From positions 1 through 6,526 of the forward strand of contig CAMMCS010000109.1 of the NCBI GenBank assembly GCA_946494635.1: DNA of 6,526 bases. Direction: 5' to 3'. The notes under the pieces were generated by a model. It worked only from the letters and a program-made list of their open reading frames with translations. It was not told the DNA's origin and did no database searches. A program made the translations under genes and the position numbers. The stretch comes from an uncultured Oscillibacter sp. Its GTDB lineage: Bacteria > Bacillota > Clostridia > Oscillospirales > Oscillospiraceae. Positions 1-5,802 of the stretch are shown one piece after another. Each line of letters opens with the position of its first letter. Positions within the stretch are counted from its first letter, which is position 1.

Positions 1-44
1 TTCATTTCCCACGTAAAGTGGAGCCTCCCGGCGGGTCCAGTCGC
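1..44 (-). other. Region downstream of the oxidoreductase gene; possible lead-in to another gene
   Basis: On the minus strand GGGAGG is followed, 11 nt after its end, by a GTG at position 12, and an ATG lies at position 5. Either could begin a sixth gene leaving the window, but too few codons are visible to decide. A 4-bp CCAC/GTGG pairing at 9-12 and 18-21 is too weak to call a terminator. Confidence 0.25.
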
Positions 45-1178
45 TCACGCCAGCTCCACGACACGCCGCTCCGTATACGACGCCAGGGCGCCGGTCAGCA
101 GCTGGTGGCCCCGCAGGGCCTCGTCGGGGGTGAAGCACCCGAACTCGCAGGGCAGGCCCCGCAGCTCGCTGACATAGGCGGCGAACATCTGCAGCAGGGA
201 GTCGGAGAAGCCGAACTCGAAAATCCCTCCGGTGATCACCGGGAACAGGGTCTTCTGCCCCACCACCAGTCGGGCCCAGGCCTGCTCCCGGCCGACGGCC
301 TGGGTATAGTACACGGCGTTGGGGTCGTCGGTGGAGAACCGCGCGGACATCTTCAGACCGTCGATCTCATACTCCACGCTGTTGGTGCAGCCGGGGGCCA
401 TGCGCTTCATCTCGAAGGTCATGGGGAAGCGGTCCACCGCCCCGTCCTCCCCCTCGCACAGCAGCAGGGCGTTGTCCCAGGTCTCACAGGGCACGGGGTT
501 GCCCTGGGCGTCGGGCCGGGTCTTGACCAGATTGGCCAGCTGGGCGCTCACCGTCACCGGGCGCAGGCCCAAACGGAAGGGAAGGTGCTGGGTGTGGATG
601 CCCAGGTCGCCCATGCAGCCGTACTCCCCGTTGGCCGCTCTCTGGCGCTTCCAGTTGATGGGCTTCGTCAGGTCCATATCCGACGAGTGCTTGATGGCGA
701 AGCGGGCCTCGATGATCCGCCCGAAGGCCCCCTCCCGGAACCAGCGCACCATCTGCTGGACTGCCGGATAGAAGGGGAACTCGCTGGCGCAGCGGACAAA
801 TACCTCCGGATGCTCCTCCATGGCCGCCAGGATCTGCCGGCAGGCCGCCAGGTCCATGCCGAAGGGCTTCTCCCCCAGCAGGTGCTTGCCCGCCCGGATC
901 ACATCCGTGTACACCTGGCCGTGGAGATGGTGGGGCACGGCGCAATACACGGCCTCCACCTCGGGATTGGCCAGCAGCTCGTGGTAATCGCTGTAAAAGT
1001 ACTTGGTGTCCGGGACCTGGGAGAACCACCGGCGGTTGGCCTCGTTGAGGTCGCAGGCCGCCACGATCACCGGCCGTGGGATGTCCCCCAGCAGGTGCAG
1101 CCAGCGCATGGACGCGCTGGCGAACTCCCGACCCATCAGCCCGCAGCCGATGACGCCGAATTTTACAGTCCCGCTCAT
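45..1178 (-). CDS. Gfo/Idh/MocA-family NAD(P)-dependent oxidoreductase
   Basis: 377 residues, normal for the family. The N-terminal Rossmann domain opens with VKFGVIGCGLMG (residues 5-16), containing the dinucleotide loop G11-C-G13-x-x-G16. It is followed by CDLNEANRR at 42-50 at the end of the second strand, AVPHHLHG at 80-87 and the family EKP motif, GEKPFGMD at 102-109, with Lys104 the likely catalytic or cofactor-contacting lysine. The C-terminal alpha/beta domain has MGDLGIHTQH at 189-198, whose Asp191 and His195 fit the conserved D-x-x-x-H catalytic motif. It should oxidise a hydroxyl or reduce a keto group on a sugar, cyclitol or related compound. Its ATG overlaps the aminotransferase stop (ATGA) and is preceded by two AAGGAGG sites, so the two proteins are probably made in proportion and act on linked intermediates. 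Members act on very varied substrates (glucose/fructose, myo-inositol, UDP-sugars, rhizopine), so no specific name is justified. No frameshift or missing key residue is seen. Confidence 0.95.
   Translation of the reverse strand: MSGTVKFGVIGCGLMGREFASASMRWLHLLGDIPRPVIVAACDLNEANRRWFSQVPDTKYFYSDYHELLANPEVEAVYCAVPHHLHGQVYTDVIRAGKHLLGEKPFGMDLAACRQILAAMEEHPEVFVRCASEFPFYPAVQQMVRWFREGAFGRIIEARFAIKHSSDMDLTKPINWKRQRAANGEYGCMGDLGIHTQHLPFRLGLRPVTVSAQLANLVKTRPDAQGNPVPCETWDNALLLCEGEDGAVDRFPMTFEMKRMAPGCTNSVEYEIDGLKMSARFSTDDPNAVYYTQAVGREQAWARLVVGQKTLFPVITGGIFEFGFSDSLLQMFAAYVSELRGLPCEFGCFTPDEALRGHQLLTGALASYTERRVVELA
1175..1178 (-). promoter_or_regulatory. ATGA stop/start overlap coupling aminotransferase and oxidoreductase
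   Basis: On the minus strand the oxidoreductase ATG (1178-1176) and aminotransferase TGA (1177-1175) form ATGA. Together with the strong upstream Shine-Dalgarno this indicates translational coupling and a shared pathway step. Confidence 0.9.
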
Positions 1179-2740
1179 ACCTTTGCCTCCTTTGCCTCCT
1201 TCGCCCCCTCCAGGGCCGTCAATTCCTCGTCAAACAGGGCCAGCAGCCGGCCGACCATCGTCTCCGTGGCGATCAGCGGCAGCTTCGTCAGCGCAACCGG
1301 CGGGCAGTTGGGCTTGTAGGTCTGGGCGCTGATGTCCACGCAGCGGCGGTTCATGGCGGCGCAGAAGGCCGCCGCGTCCTCCACGCTTAAAAACCGCAGG
1401 GCCGTCATATGGGCGTCCCCCTCCACGCCGGCGCAGACAGCCGGGTGGCGGGCGGTCAGCTCGGCGGCCCCCTGGTGGAAGGTCCGGCCCACGGCCTCGA
1501 TGTGCTCGCCGTTGGCCTGAATGAAGGCCATGGTGATCAGGTAGGCCAGGCTGGCCAGCTCCTCCTGGCCGTTGGTCACCAGGGCGCCGAACTGGGTCAG
1601 GCTGTCGAAGGCGCCGCTGGCGAGGATCCTGCTGGCGGGATAGCACCCGCCGCCGAAGCCCTTGCCGGCGGATACGAAGTCCGGCGTGAGGCCGTATTTG
1701 CGGAACAGGAACAGCCCGTCGTACCAGGCGCAGGACTGGATCTCGTCGCACAGAACCGGCGTGTCGCTGTCCCGGCAGGCCTGGTAGGCGGCCCGCAGGT
1801 ACTCCGGCGTCAGGCGGATGCCGCCGTAGTTCATCAAGATGATCTCGTGGCAGAAGCCTGCGGTCTTGTAGGGCGCCTGGTTCCACGTCCGGATGGCCTC
1901 CCGGAAGGCGGCCTCGTCGTTGATGGGCACGGACACCACCTTATAGAGGCCCGCTCCCTCGGCCTTTTCCGTGAAGTCCGGCCACAGCCCCCGCAGGGTC
2001 TGGGCGACCACCGTGGTGCCGTGGTAATTCCCGGTGAGGCCGCCGGCGTTGTCGGCGATCACCAGGAACACCGGAATCCGGCCCGCGTAGGGGACCGCCT
2101 TGCCGTCGATCTCATAGAACCGGGACAGCATCATCTTCAGCGCCGCCTCCACCGCCAGGGAGCCGGTCTCCAGGTTGATGACGCAGCTGAGCACACCCGG
2201 CTCGCGGGCGGCCAGCACCTGGTCCACCGCCGGGTCGTCGGGGTCCAGGCCGTTGGCCGCGGCGATCAGCCGCCGCTCCAGCAGCCGGGTGATATAGCCC
2301 CGGGTGTTGTTGTGGGTGGCGTTGGGGATCCCCAGGGCCTTGGCCCGCTCGATCAGCCCGTAGCCCGGGAAGTCGTGGCCCAGGGGGATGTGGTAGTGCT
2401 CGCTCTTGCCGGCGAAGTAGACCTTTCCGTCCTCGCCCACCCGGAAGGCACCCAGCCCGCCCAGGGGGGCGGCGGCGCTGTGCTGGGCGGCGCGGTAGGA
2501 GCCCGTGGGGGCGCCGTCCAGCTCATCCGGGAAGGCGGGGGTCATCTGGGTGCCCACAAGGGCCATCAGCTCCTCCTGCCGGGCGGCGAAGGCCTCGGGG
2601 TAGAAATCCACCGGCTCGTGGGCCAGGGCGGACAGCTCCTCATAGGACTGCCCGGTCAGGGCGGCCCGGGCCCTGCAGACGGCGTCGATGTACGCCTCGC
2701 CCAGAAGGCTGGCCAGGGAATGCTGAACATTGCGGATCAT
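1175..2740 (-). CDS. Class III (ornithine/omega-type) PLP-dependent aminotransferase with an N-terminal extension
   Basis: 521 residues, longer than the usual 400-460 of class III aminotransferases. Fold type I landmarks: NLETGSLAVEAALKMM at 189-204, matching the family block NSGSEANEAALK; LCDEIQSCAWYDGLFLFRKY at 330-349, with Asp332 the likely partner of the PLP pyridine nitrogen; and DFVSAGKGFGGGCYPASRIL at 354-373, where Lys360 is the predicted Schiff-base lysine. The lysine lies some 70-100 residues later than in typical members; the excess is N-terminal (about residues 1-100) and has no motif I recognise. The enzyme should move an amino group between a keto/aldehyde compound and an amine or amino acid. 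The substrate is not evident; the sugar-catabolic neighbours suggest a carbohydrate or cyclitol derivative. AAAGGAG lies 9 nt before the ATG. The C-terminus ends in a Lys/Glu/Ala tail (AKEAKEAKV) created by a duplicated ribosome-binding site for the next gene, which overlaps the stop by ATGA. Confidence 0.93.
   Translation of the reverse strand: MIRNVQHSLASLLGEAYIDAVCRARAALTGQSYEELSALAHEPVDFYPEAFAARQEELMALVGTQMTPAFPDELDGAPTGSYRAAQHSAAAPLGGLGAFRVGEDGKVYFAGKSEHYHIPLGHDFPGYGLIERAKALGIPNATHNNTRGYITRLLERRLIAAANGLDPDDPAVDQVLAAREPGVLSCVINLETGSLAVEAALKMMLSRFYEIDGKAVPYAGRIPVFLVIADNAGGLTGNYHGTTVVAQTLRGLWPDFTEKAEGAGLYKVVSVPINDEAAFREAIRTWNQAPYKTAGFCHEIILMNYGGIRLTPEYLRAAYQACRDSDTPVLCDEIQSCAWYDGLFLFRKYGLTPDFVSAGKGFGGGCYPASRILASGAFDSLTQFGALVTNGQEELASLAYLITMAFIQANGEHIEAVGRTFHQGAAELTARHPAVCAGVEGDAHMTALRFLSVEDAAAFCAAMNRRCVDISAQTYKPNCPPVALTKLPLIATETMVGRLLALFDEELTALEGAKEAKEAKV
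1182..1208. repeat. 9-bp tandem repeat (two exact copies, one degenerate)
   Basis: TTTGCCTCC occurs at 1182-1190 and 1191-1199, followed by a degenerate copy TTCGCCCCC at 1200-1208 (plus-strand sense). In the aminotransferase frame each unit reads Ala-Lys-Glu-like, giving the tail AKEAKEAKV. The same bases carry the two Shine-Dalgarno sites of the next gene. Confidence 0.85.
1186..1201 (-). promoter_or_regulatory. Duplicated Shine-Dalgarno (AAGGAGG x2) of the oxidoreductase gene
   Basis: Within the last codons of the aminotransferase gene, AAGGAGG occurs at 1186-1192, exactly 7 nt before the ATG at 1178, and again at 1195-1201, one 9-bp repeat unit upstream. The proximal copy is ideally placed. 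The duplicate may act as a standby ribosome-landing site or be neutral. Confidence 0.85.
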
Positions 2741-2749
2741 GGCAGAACT

Positions 2750-2756
2750 CTCCTTT
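2750..2756 (-). promoter_or_regulatory. Ribosome binding site of the aminotransferase gene
   Basis: AAAGGAG on the minus strand, 9 nt before the ATG at 2740. It supports that start; no better in-frame start lies between it and the preceding hairpins. Confidence 0.85.
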
Positions 2757-2771
2757 CAGTTTGCTGCGCGG

Positions 2772-2784
2772 ATCGTCATACGAT
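2772..2784 (-). promoter_or_regulatory. Second small hairpin, 5-bp stem, next to the GC hairpin
   Basis: ATCGT (2772-2776) and ACGAT (2780-2784) pair around the loop CAT. It lies 3 nt from the foot of the 10-bp hairpin and about 15 nt before the aminotransferase Shine-Dalgarno. The stem is short and could be chance, but its position next to the strong stem suggests one compound RNA structure. Confidence 0.4.
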
Positions 2785-2787
2785 AGC

Positions 2788-2810
2788 CCGCGCCGCCTCC
2801 GGCGGCGCGG
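2788..2810 (-). promoter_or_regulatory. Intercistronic GC hairpin, 10-bp perfect stem, between isomerase and aminotransferase genes
   Basis: The arms CCGCGCCGCC (2788-2797) and GGCGGCGCGG (2801-2810), plus-strand sense, are exact reverse complements around a 3-nt loop. The stem starts about 22 nt after the isomerase stop. No T-run follows on the minus strand, so it is not a canonical intrinsic terminator. A 3'-end stabiliser or RNA-processing barrier that sets the ratio of upstream to downstream products is more likely. The structure is seen directly; the role is inferred. Confidence 0.7.
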
Positions 2811-2831
2811 CCCGAAACTTCTCGGCCGGTC

Positions 2832-4229
2832 TTACACCGGCGTAAACTCTATCCCCAGAATCCTGCACAGCAGGCGGATGCGGGCCTCCCAGCGGCCGGG
2901 GACGATGACCTCGTGGTGGGTGCCGCCCTTCTCCAGCCAGGCGGTGACGCAGGGGCGCAGGCCGCTGTCCGGGGCGAAAAACAGGTAGGGCATATCGCAG
3001 CCCCGGAGGCCGCACTCGTCCAGGATCTCTCCCCCGGCGTACACCAGGCGGAATTTCCCATCCCCCAGATAGGCCAGGCTCATCACCCCGGCGGGCCCCG
3101 GCTCGGGGCAGAAGATGGGGGTGGGCGGGTTGGAGAGGCCGCCCTCCAGAAACACCCGGTCCATCAGGAAGGGCTTGCGGTCCTTCCTGCACAGGGCCCA
3201 GTTCCCCTCCCCCGCGTGGCACAGCAAAATGGCGTCGCGGGCAAAGTCCATCATGTACATCTCGCTGAAGTCGCTGGGCCCGCACAGGCGGGTCATGGCG
3301 GCCATCCACATGGCGGCGGTGGCGTCCCCCTCGGCGGCGTAGCCGTAGCCGTCGGCCATCAGGCTGGAGGCCGCCAGCAGCGGCAGCTGGGTGAACCGGC
3401 CGTCGGCGCCGAACTCCTCAAAGTGGGCGGTGTAGCCCGCGTAGCCGTTGTCCTCCAGGTACCGCTTCAGCCCCAGGTACATCCGAACGGCCTCGGCGTG
3501 GCGCTCCGGGGGCATGGCGGGGTCCACGTCGAACACCTCCCGCTCATAGGCCAGGCGCTCGTCGATGTCCTCCCGGCGGACGGCGGCGCAACGGCTCTGC
3601 ACCGCGCCGATGGAGTCGTAGACAAACTCCGGGCCCAGCTGGCGGTAGACGGCCATATCGTCGGTGACCACGTCGCCCATGCCCGCCAGCCGCCCGATGA
3701 CGCCGATGCGCATGGAGCGCATGTCCCGGGCCGTGGCCGCGGCGGCGGCGAAGTCGGAGACAAAGGTGAGCAGCTGGCCGTCGGCCCGGGGACCGGCGTA
3801 GAATTCACATGGGATGCCCGCCCGCAAAAGGGCGTTGGCGCAGTCCTGGCTGCCGTGGATGCCCTGGTTGACGGTCAGCTCCAGCTCACCGAAGTCCACG
3901 CCCACGGACTCATCCGGCTGGACCAGGGCCAGGGCCAGGGGCAGGCAGTTCTCCCGCAGGGCGTGGGCCAGGTACTGGCCCTGGGCGTAGCTGAGCAGGA
4001 GGATCAAAATGCCGTCCGCCCCCTCGGCGTTGTAGCGGCCCACCAGCCGCGCCATATCCCCGGCGTTCACCGCCGGGCCGGGAAAGATGAACTCCGCCGC
4101 GGGAGCCAGATGCTCCAGCAGGGCGTGGACATAGTCGGTCTGCCGCCGGGTGATGCCCGGGAACAGGGGCTCGTAGCCCTCCAGCATCAGGGCCAGCACG
4201 CCCAGGCGCGGTTTTCGCTGTAAATTCAT
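2832..4229 (-). CDS. L-arabinose/L-fucose isomerase-family protein (AraA-like aldose-ketose isomerase)
   Basis: 465 residues, slightly shorter than classical AraA (about 500). It likely interconverts an aldose and a ketose with a divalent metal such as Mn2+. The N-terminal Rossmann-like part begins PRLGVLALMLEGYEPLFPGI (residues 7-26). The C-terminal region carries AraA-like blocks: FTQLPLLAASSLMADGYGYA at 279-298 followed by EGD, FSEMY at 321-325, LLCHAGEGN at 335-343 and GGTHHEV at 435-441. Glu300, Glu323, His338 and His438/439 line up in order and approximate spacing with the four metal ligands of E. coli AraA (Glu306, Glu333, His350, His450), so the active site looks intact. The ATG at 4229 is chosen over an in-frame ATG eight codons upstream because a perfect AAGGAGG sits 7 nt before it; the upstream ATG would place that site inside the gene. 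It lies 59 nt after the kinase, on the same strand. Sequence between the metal blocks differs clearly from true AraA, so L-arabinose should not be assumed as the substrate. Confidence 0.88.
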   Translation of the reverse strand: MNLQRKPRLGVLALMLEGYEPLFPGITRRQTDYVHALLEHLAPAAEFIFPGPAVNAGDMARLVGRYNAEGADGILILLLSYAQGQYLAHALRENCLPLALALVQPDESVGVDFGELELTVNQGIHGSQDCANALLRAGIPCEFYAGPRADGQLLTFVSDFAAAAATARDMRSMRIGVIGRLAGMGDVVTDDMAVYRQLGPEFVYDSIGAVQSRCAAVRREDIDERLAYEREVFDVDPAMPPERHAEAVRMYLGLKRYLEDNGYAGYTAHFEEFGADGRFTQLPLLAASSLMADGYGYAAEGDATAAMWMAAMTRLCGPSDFSEMYMMDFARDAILLCHAGEGNWALCRKDRKPFLMDRVFLEGGLSNPPTPIFCPEPGPAGVMSLAYLGDGKFRLVYAGGEILDECGLRGCDMPYLFFAPDSGLRPCVTAWLEKGGTHHEVIVPGRWEARIRLLCRILGIEFTPV

Positions 4230-4236
4230 GGCAGCT

Positions 4237-4243
4237 CCTCCTT
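4237..4243 (-). promoter_or_regulatory. Ribosome binding site of the isomerase gene
   Basis: A perfect AAGGAGG on the minus strand, followed by 7 nt and the ATG at 4229. It decides the start: the other in-frame ATG, at 4253, lies upstream of this site and has no comparable Shine-Dalgarno. Confidence 0.9.
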
Positions 4244-4244
4244 C

Positions 4245-4260
4245 TATACGCATATACGCA
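4245..4260. repeat. Tandem 8-bp direct repeat TATACGCA x2
   Basis: Two exact adjacent copies of TATACGCA (plus-strand sense) at 4245-4252 and 4253-4260, immediately upstream of the isomerase ribosome binding site. It is not a palindrome. It could be a protein-binding site, an mRNA element or chance; nothing else in the window repeats it in a non-coding position. Confidence 0.6.
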
Positions 4261-4288
4261 TTTCCAATCGGCTCCTATGGTAAAAGGC

Positions 4289-5800
4289 TCAGCCGGAACC
4301 ATACAGCGGCCTCACCGCCCCGTACAGCCGCCGGTACAGCTCGTAGGCCCGCTGGTAGGCCGGTCCGTTGTCCTCACAGGGGACATACCGGCCCGCCGGG
4401 GCGGTCTCCGGCAAACGGCCCGGTTCGATCAGCCCCCCGGCCCACCCGGCCAGCAAAGCCGCGCCCATGGCGGCGGCCTCGGTGCAGGCGGGAACGGTGA
4501 AGGTCCGGCCGCACACGTCGGCCTTGATCTGCTGCCACAGCCCGCTGCGGGCGCCGCCGCCCAGGGAGGCCACGGTCCGGACCGGGCACCCCAGCCCCTC
4601 CAGCAGGGCGAAGAAGTCCCGCAGCAGGAAGGCCACCGACTCCATGACGCTCCGGGCGAAGTGGGCCCGGGTGGTGGACAGGGTAGCGCCAAAGAAGACG
4701 GCCCGGGCCTCGGGGCAGGCGTCCGGGTCCACGCTGCCGGCCAGGAAAGGCAGGAACACCAGCCCATCGCTGCCGCAGGGAACCTTGGCGGCCTGGGCAT
4801 CCAAAGCGGCGTAGCCCCCGTCCGCCGGCAGGTCCCGGCAGAACTCGTCCCGGAACCACCGCAGGGCCATGCCCGCCGTATTGCCGATGGGCAGGTAGAG
4901 ATACTTCCCCGCCAGGGCGTGGCGGTAGATGGTGACATGGTGCCCCTCCGCGAACACCGGCGCTTCGGTGCATGCGGCGGCCACCAGGGCGGTGCCGGTG
5001 GTCTCGGTGACGGCGCCGGGAGCGACGCACCCGGCGGCCAGGGCCGCGGCGGTCTGGTCCATGGCCCCTGTCGCCACCGGGATGCCCGGGGGCAGGCCTA
5101 GAGCCTCCGCCGGGCCGGGCAGCAGGGGGCCTACCGGCTCGCCGCAGTCCAGCAGCTCTGGCAGCATCCCCACCGGGATGCCCGCCGCCGCCAGAGCCTC
5201 CTCCCACAGGCCGTCCCGGCCCAGGTGGAACCAGCCCGTGGAGGTGTGCAGGGACTTCTCCCCCGCCAGCCGGCCGGTGAGCCAGTGCAGGAGGTAGTCC
5301 TCCAGGAGCAGCAGCTTCTCCGTGCGGGCGAACACCTCCGGCTCCTCCCGCCGCAGCCACAGGGCCTTGGCCAGGGGCAGGGCGCCGGACAGCTCCGGCA
5401 GCCCCGTGGCCCGGTAGAACGTCTCGCGGTCAAAGGCGCCGGACAGGAGCTCCGCCTCGGCCCCGGCCCGGCTGTCCAGCCAGACCAGGAAGGGCCCCAG
5501 GGGCTCCCCGGCCCGGCCCACGGGAACCAGCGTCTCCCCCTGGGTGGTGAGGCCCAGGGCGGCGGGCCGCCAGCCCGGGGCCATGTCCAGCGCCTCCCGC
5601 ATCCCGGCGGCGGCCGCCTCCAGGTAGTCCTCGGCCCGGGCCTCCACCCGGCCGTTTTCCGTCCGCAGGCGGTACTCCCGCACGCTGCACGCCAGCAGGT
5701 TCAGCTCCGGCGTGAACAGGCACGCCTTCACCGACGAGGTGCCCACGTCCAGCGCGGCGATGCAGGGCCTGCCGGTGGAGGCGGAAACAGGCCCGCCCAT
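4289..5800 (-). CDS. FGGY-family carbohydrate kinase, xylulokinase-like
   Basis: 503 residues, the usual FGGY length. It should phosphorylate a ketose (or polyol) using ATP in the cytosol. Visible landmarks: N-terminal phosphate-binding loop LDVGTSSVK at residues 17-25; TTQGET at 85-90 where xylulokinases have an MHG-type motif; WLDSR at 107-111; catalytic-base region GAMDQTAAALAAG at 245-257 with Asp248 the likely general base; TETTGTA at 265-271; and the C-terminal ATP-site block LGGGARSGLWQQIKAD at 413-428. The frame stays open far upstream, but the extra 114 residues are an out-of-frame reading of the aldolase gene. The ATG at 5800 fits because it overlaps the aldolase stop (TGATG) and starts 16 residues before the first FGGY motif. 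Its Shine-Dalgarno is weak (GGGAAGG about 4 nt upstream), so it probably depends on translational coupling. The overlap with the aldolase and the isomerase gene downstream point to a ketose made by that isomerase as substrate. Absence of the MHG motif argues against calling it XylB outright. Confidence 0.95.
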   Translation of the reverse strand: MGGPVSASTGRPCIAALDVGTSSVKACLFTPELNLLACSVREYRLRTENGRVEARAEDYLEAAAAGMREALDMAPGWRPAALGLTTQGETLVPVGRAGEPLGPFLVWLDSRAGAEAELLSGAFDRETFYRATGLPELSGALPLAKALWLRREEPEVFARTEKLLLLEDYLLHWLTGRLAGEKSLHTSTGWFHLGRDGLWEEALAAAGIPVGMLPELLDCGEPVGPLLPGPAEALGLPPGIPVATGAMDQTAAALAAGCVAPGAVTETTGTALVAAACTEAPVFAEGHHVTIYRHALAGKYLYLPIGNTAGMALRWFRDEFCRDLPADGGYAALDAQAAKVPCGSDGLVFLPFLAGSVDPDACPEARAVFFGATLSTTRAHFARSVMESVAFLLRDFFALLEGLGCPVRTVASLGGGARSGLWQQIKADVCGRTFTVPACTEAAAMGAALLAGWAGGLIEPGRLPETAPAGRYVPCEDNGPAYQRAYELYRRLYGAVRPLYGSG

Positions 5801-5802
5801 CA
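5798..5802 (-). promoter_or_regulatory. Stop/start overlap TGATG coupling aldolase and kinase translation
   Basis: Read on the minus strand, the aldolase stop TGA (5802-5800) and the kinase ATG (5800-5798) share one A. With only a weak purine-rich stretch (GGGAAGG) upstream, terminating ribosomes probably re-initiate here, which would keep the two proteins near equal amounts. Confidence 0.8.

Larger units (their letters stand above)
4230..4288 (-). other. 59-nt intergenic gap between kinase and isomerase genes, comparatively AT-rich
   Basis: This gap is visibly richer in A+T than the coding sequence around it. It holds the isomerase Shine-Dalgarno and an 8-bp tandem repeat. TTGGAA and TATAGA occur on the minus strand but only 13 nt apart, too close for a normal sigma-70-type promoter, and no hairpin with a T-run is seen. 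Read-through from the kinase is the most likely way the isomerase is transcribed. Confidence 0.5.

Noticed and set aside
2788..2810. Intrinsic terminator ending the operon after the isomerase gene
   Set aside because: The stem is strong, but the minus-strand sequence that follows (GCTATCGTATG...) has no T-run, and another codirectional gene with its own Shine-Dalgarno follows at once.
3923..3946. GGGCCA-type short tandem repeat
   Set aside because: It lies inside the isomerase gene and encodes an ordinary Leu-Ala-Leu-Ala-Leu-Val beta-strand; it is explained by codon bias.
18..4223. Long plus-strand open frames (about 430-480 codons) opposite the oxidoreductase, aminotransferase and isomerase genes
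   Set aside because: They are antisense to strong family matches, are rich in Gly/Ala/Pro/His/Gln/Val without recognisable motifs, and are expected where GC-rich third codon positions suppress stops on the opposite strand.
4230..4253. Upstream ATG at 4253 as the isomerase start
   Set aside because: The perfect AAGGAGG at 4237-4243 lies downstream of it and is ideally spaced to the ATG at 4229; the eight extra residues would be translated from the ribosome-binding region.
4230..4288. Internal promoter before the isomerase gene (TTGGAA / TATAGA)
   Set aside because: Spacing between the two boxes is only about 13 nt, and the putative -10 box abuts the Shine-Dalgarno, leaving no room for a leader.
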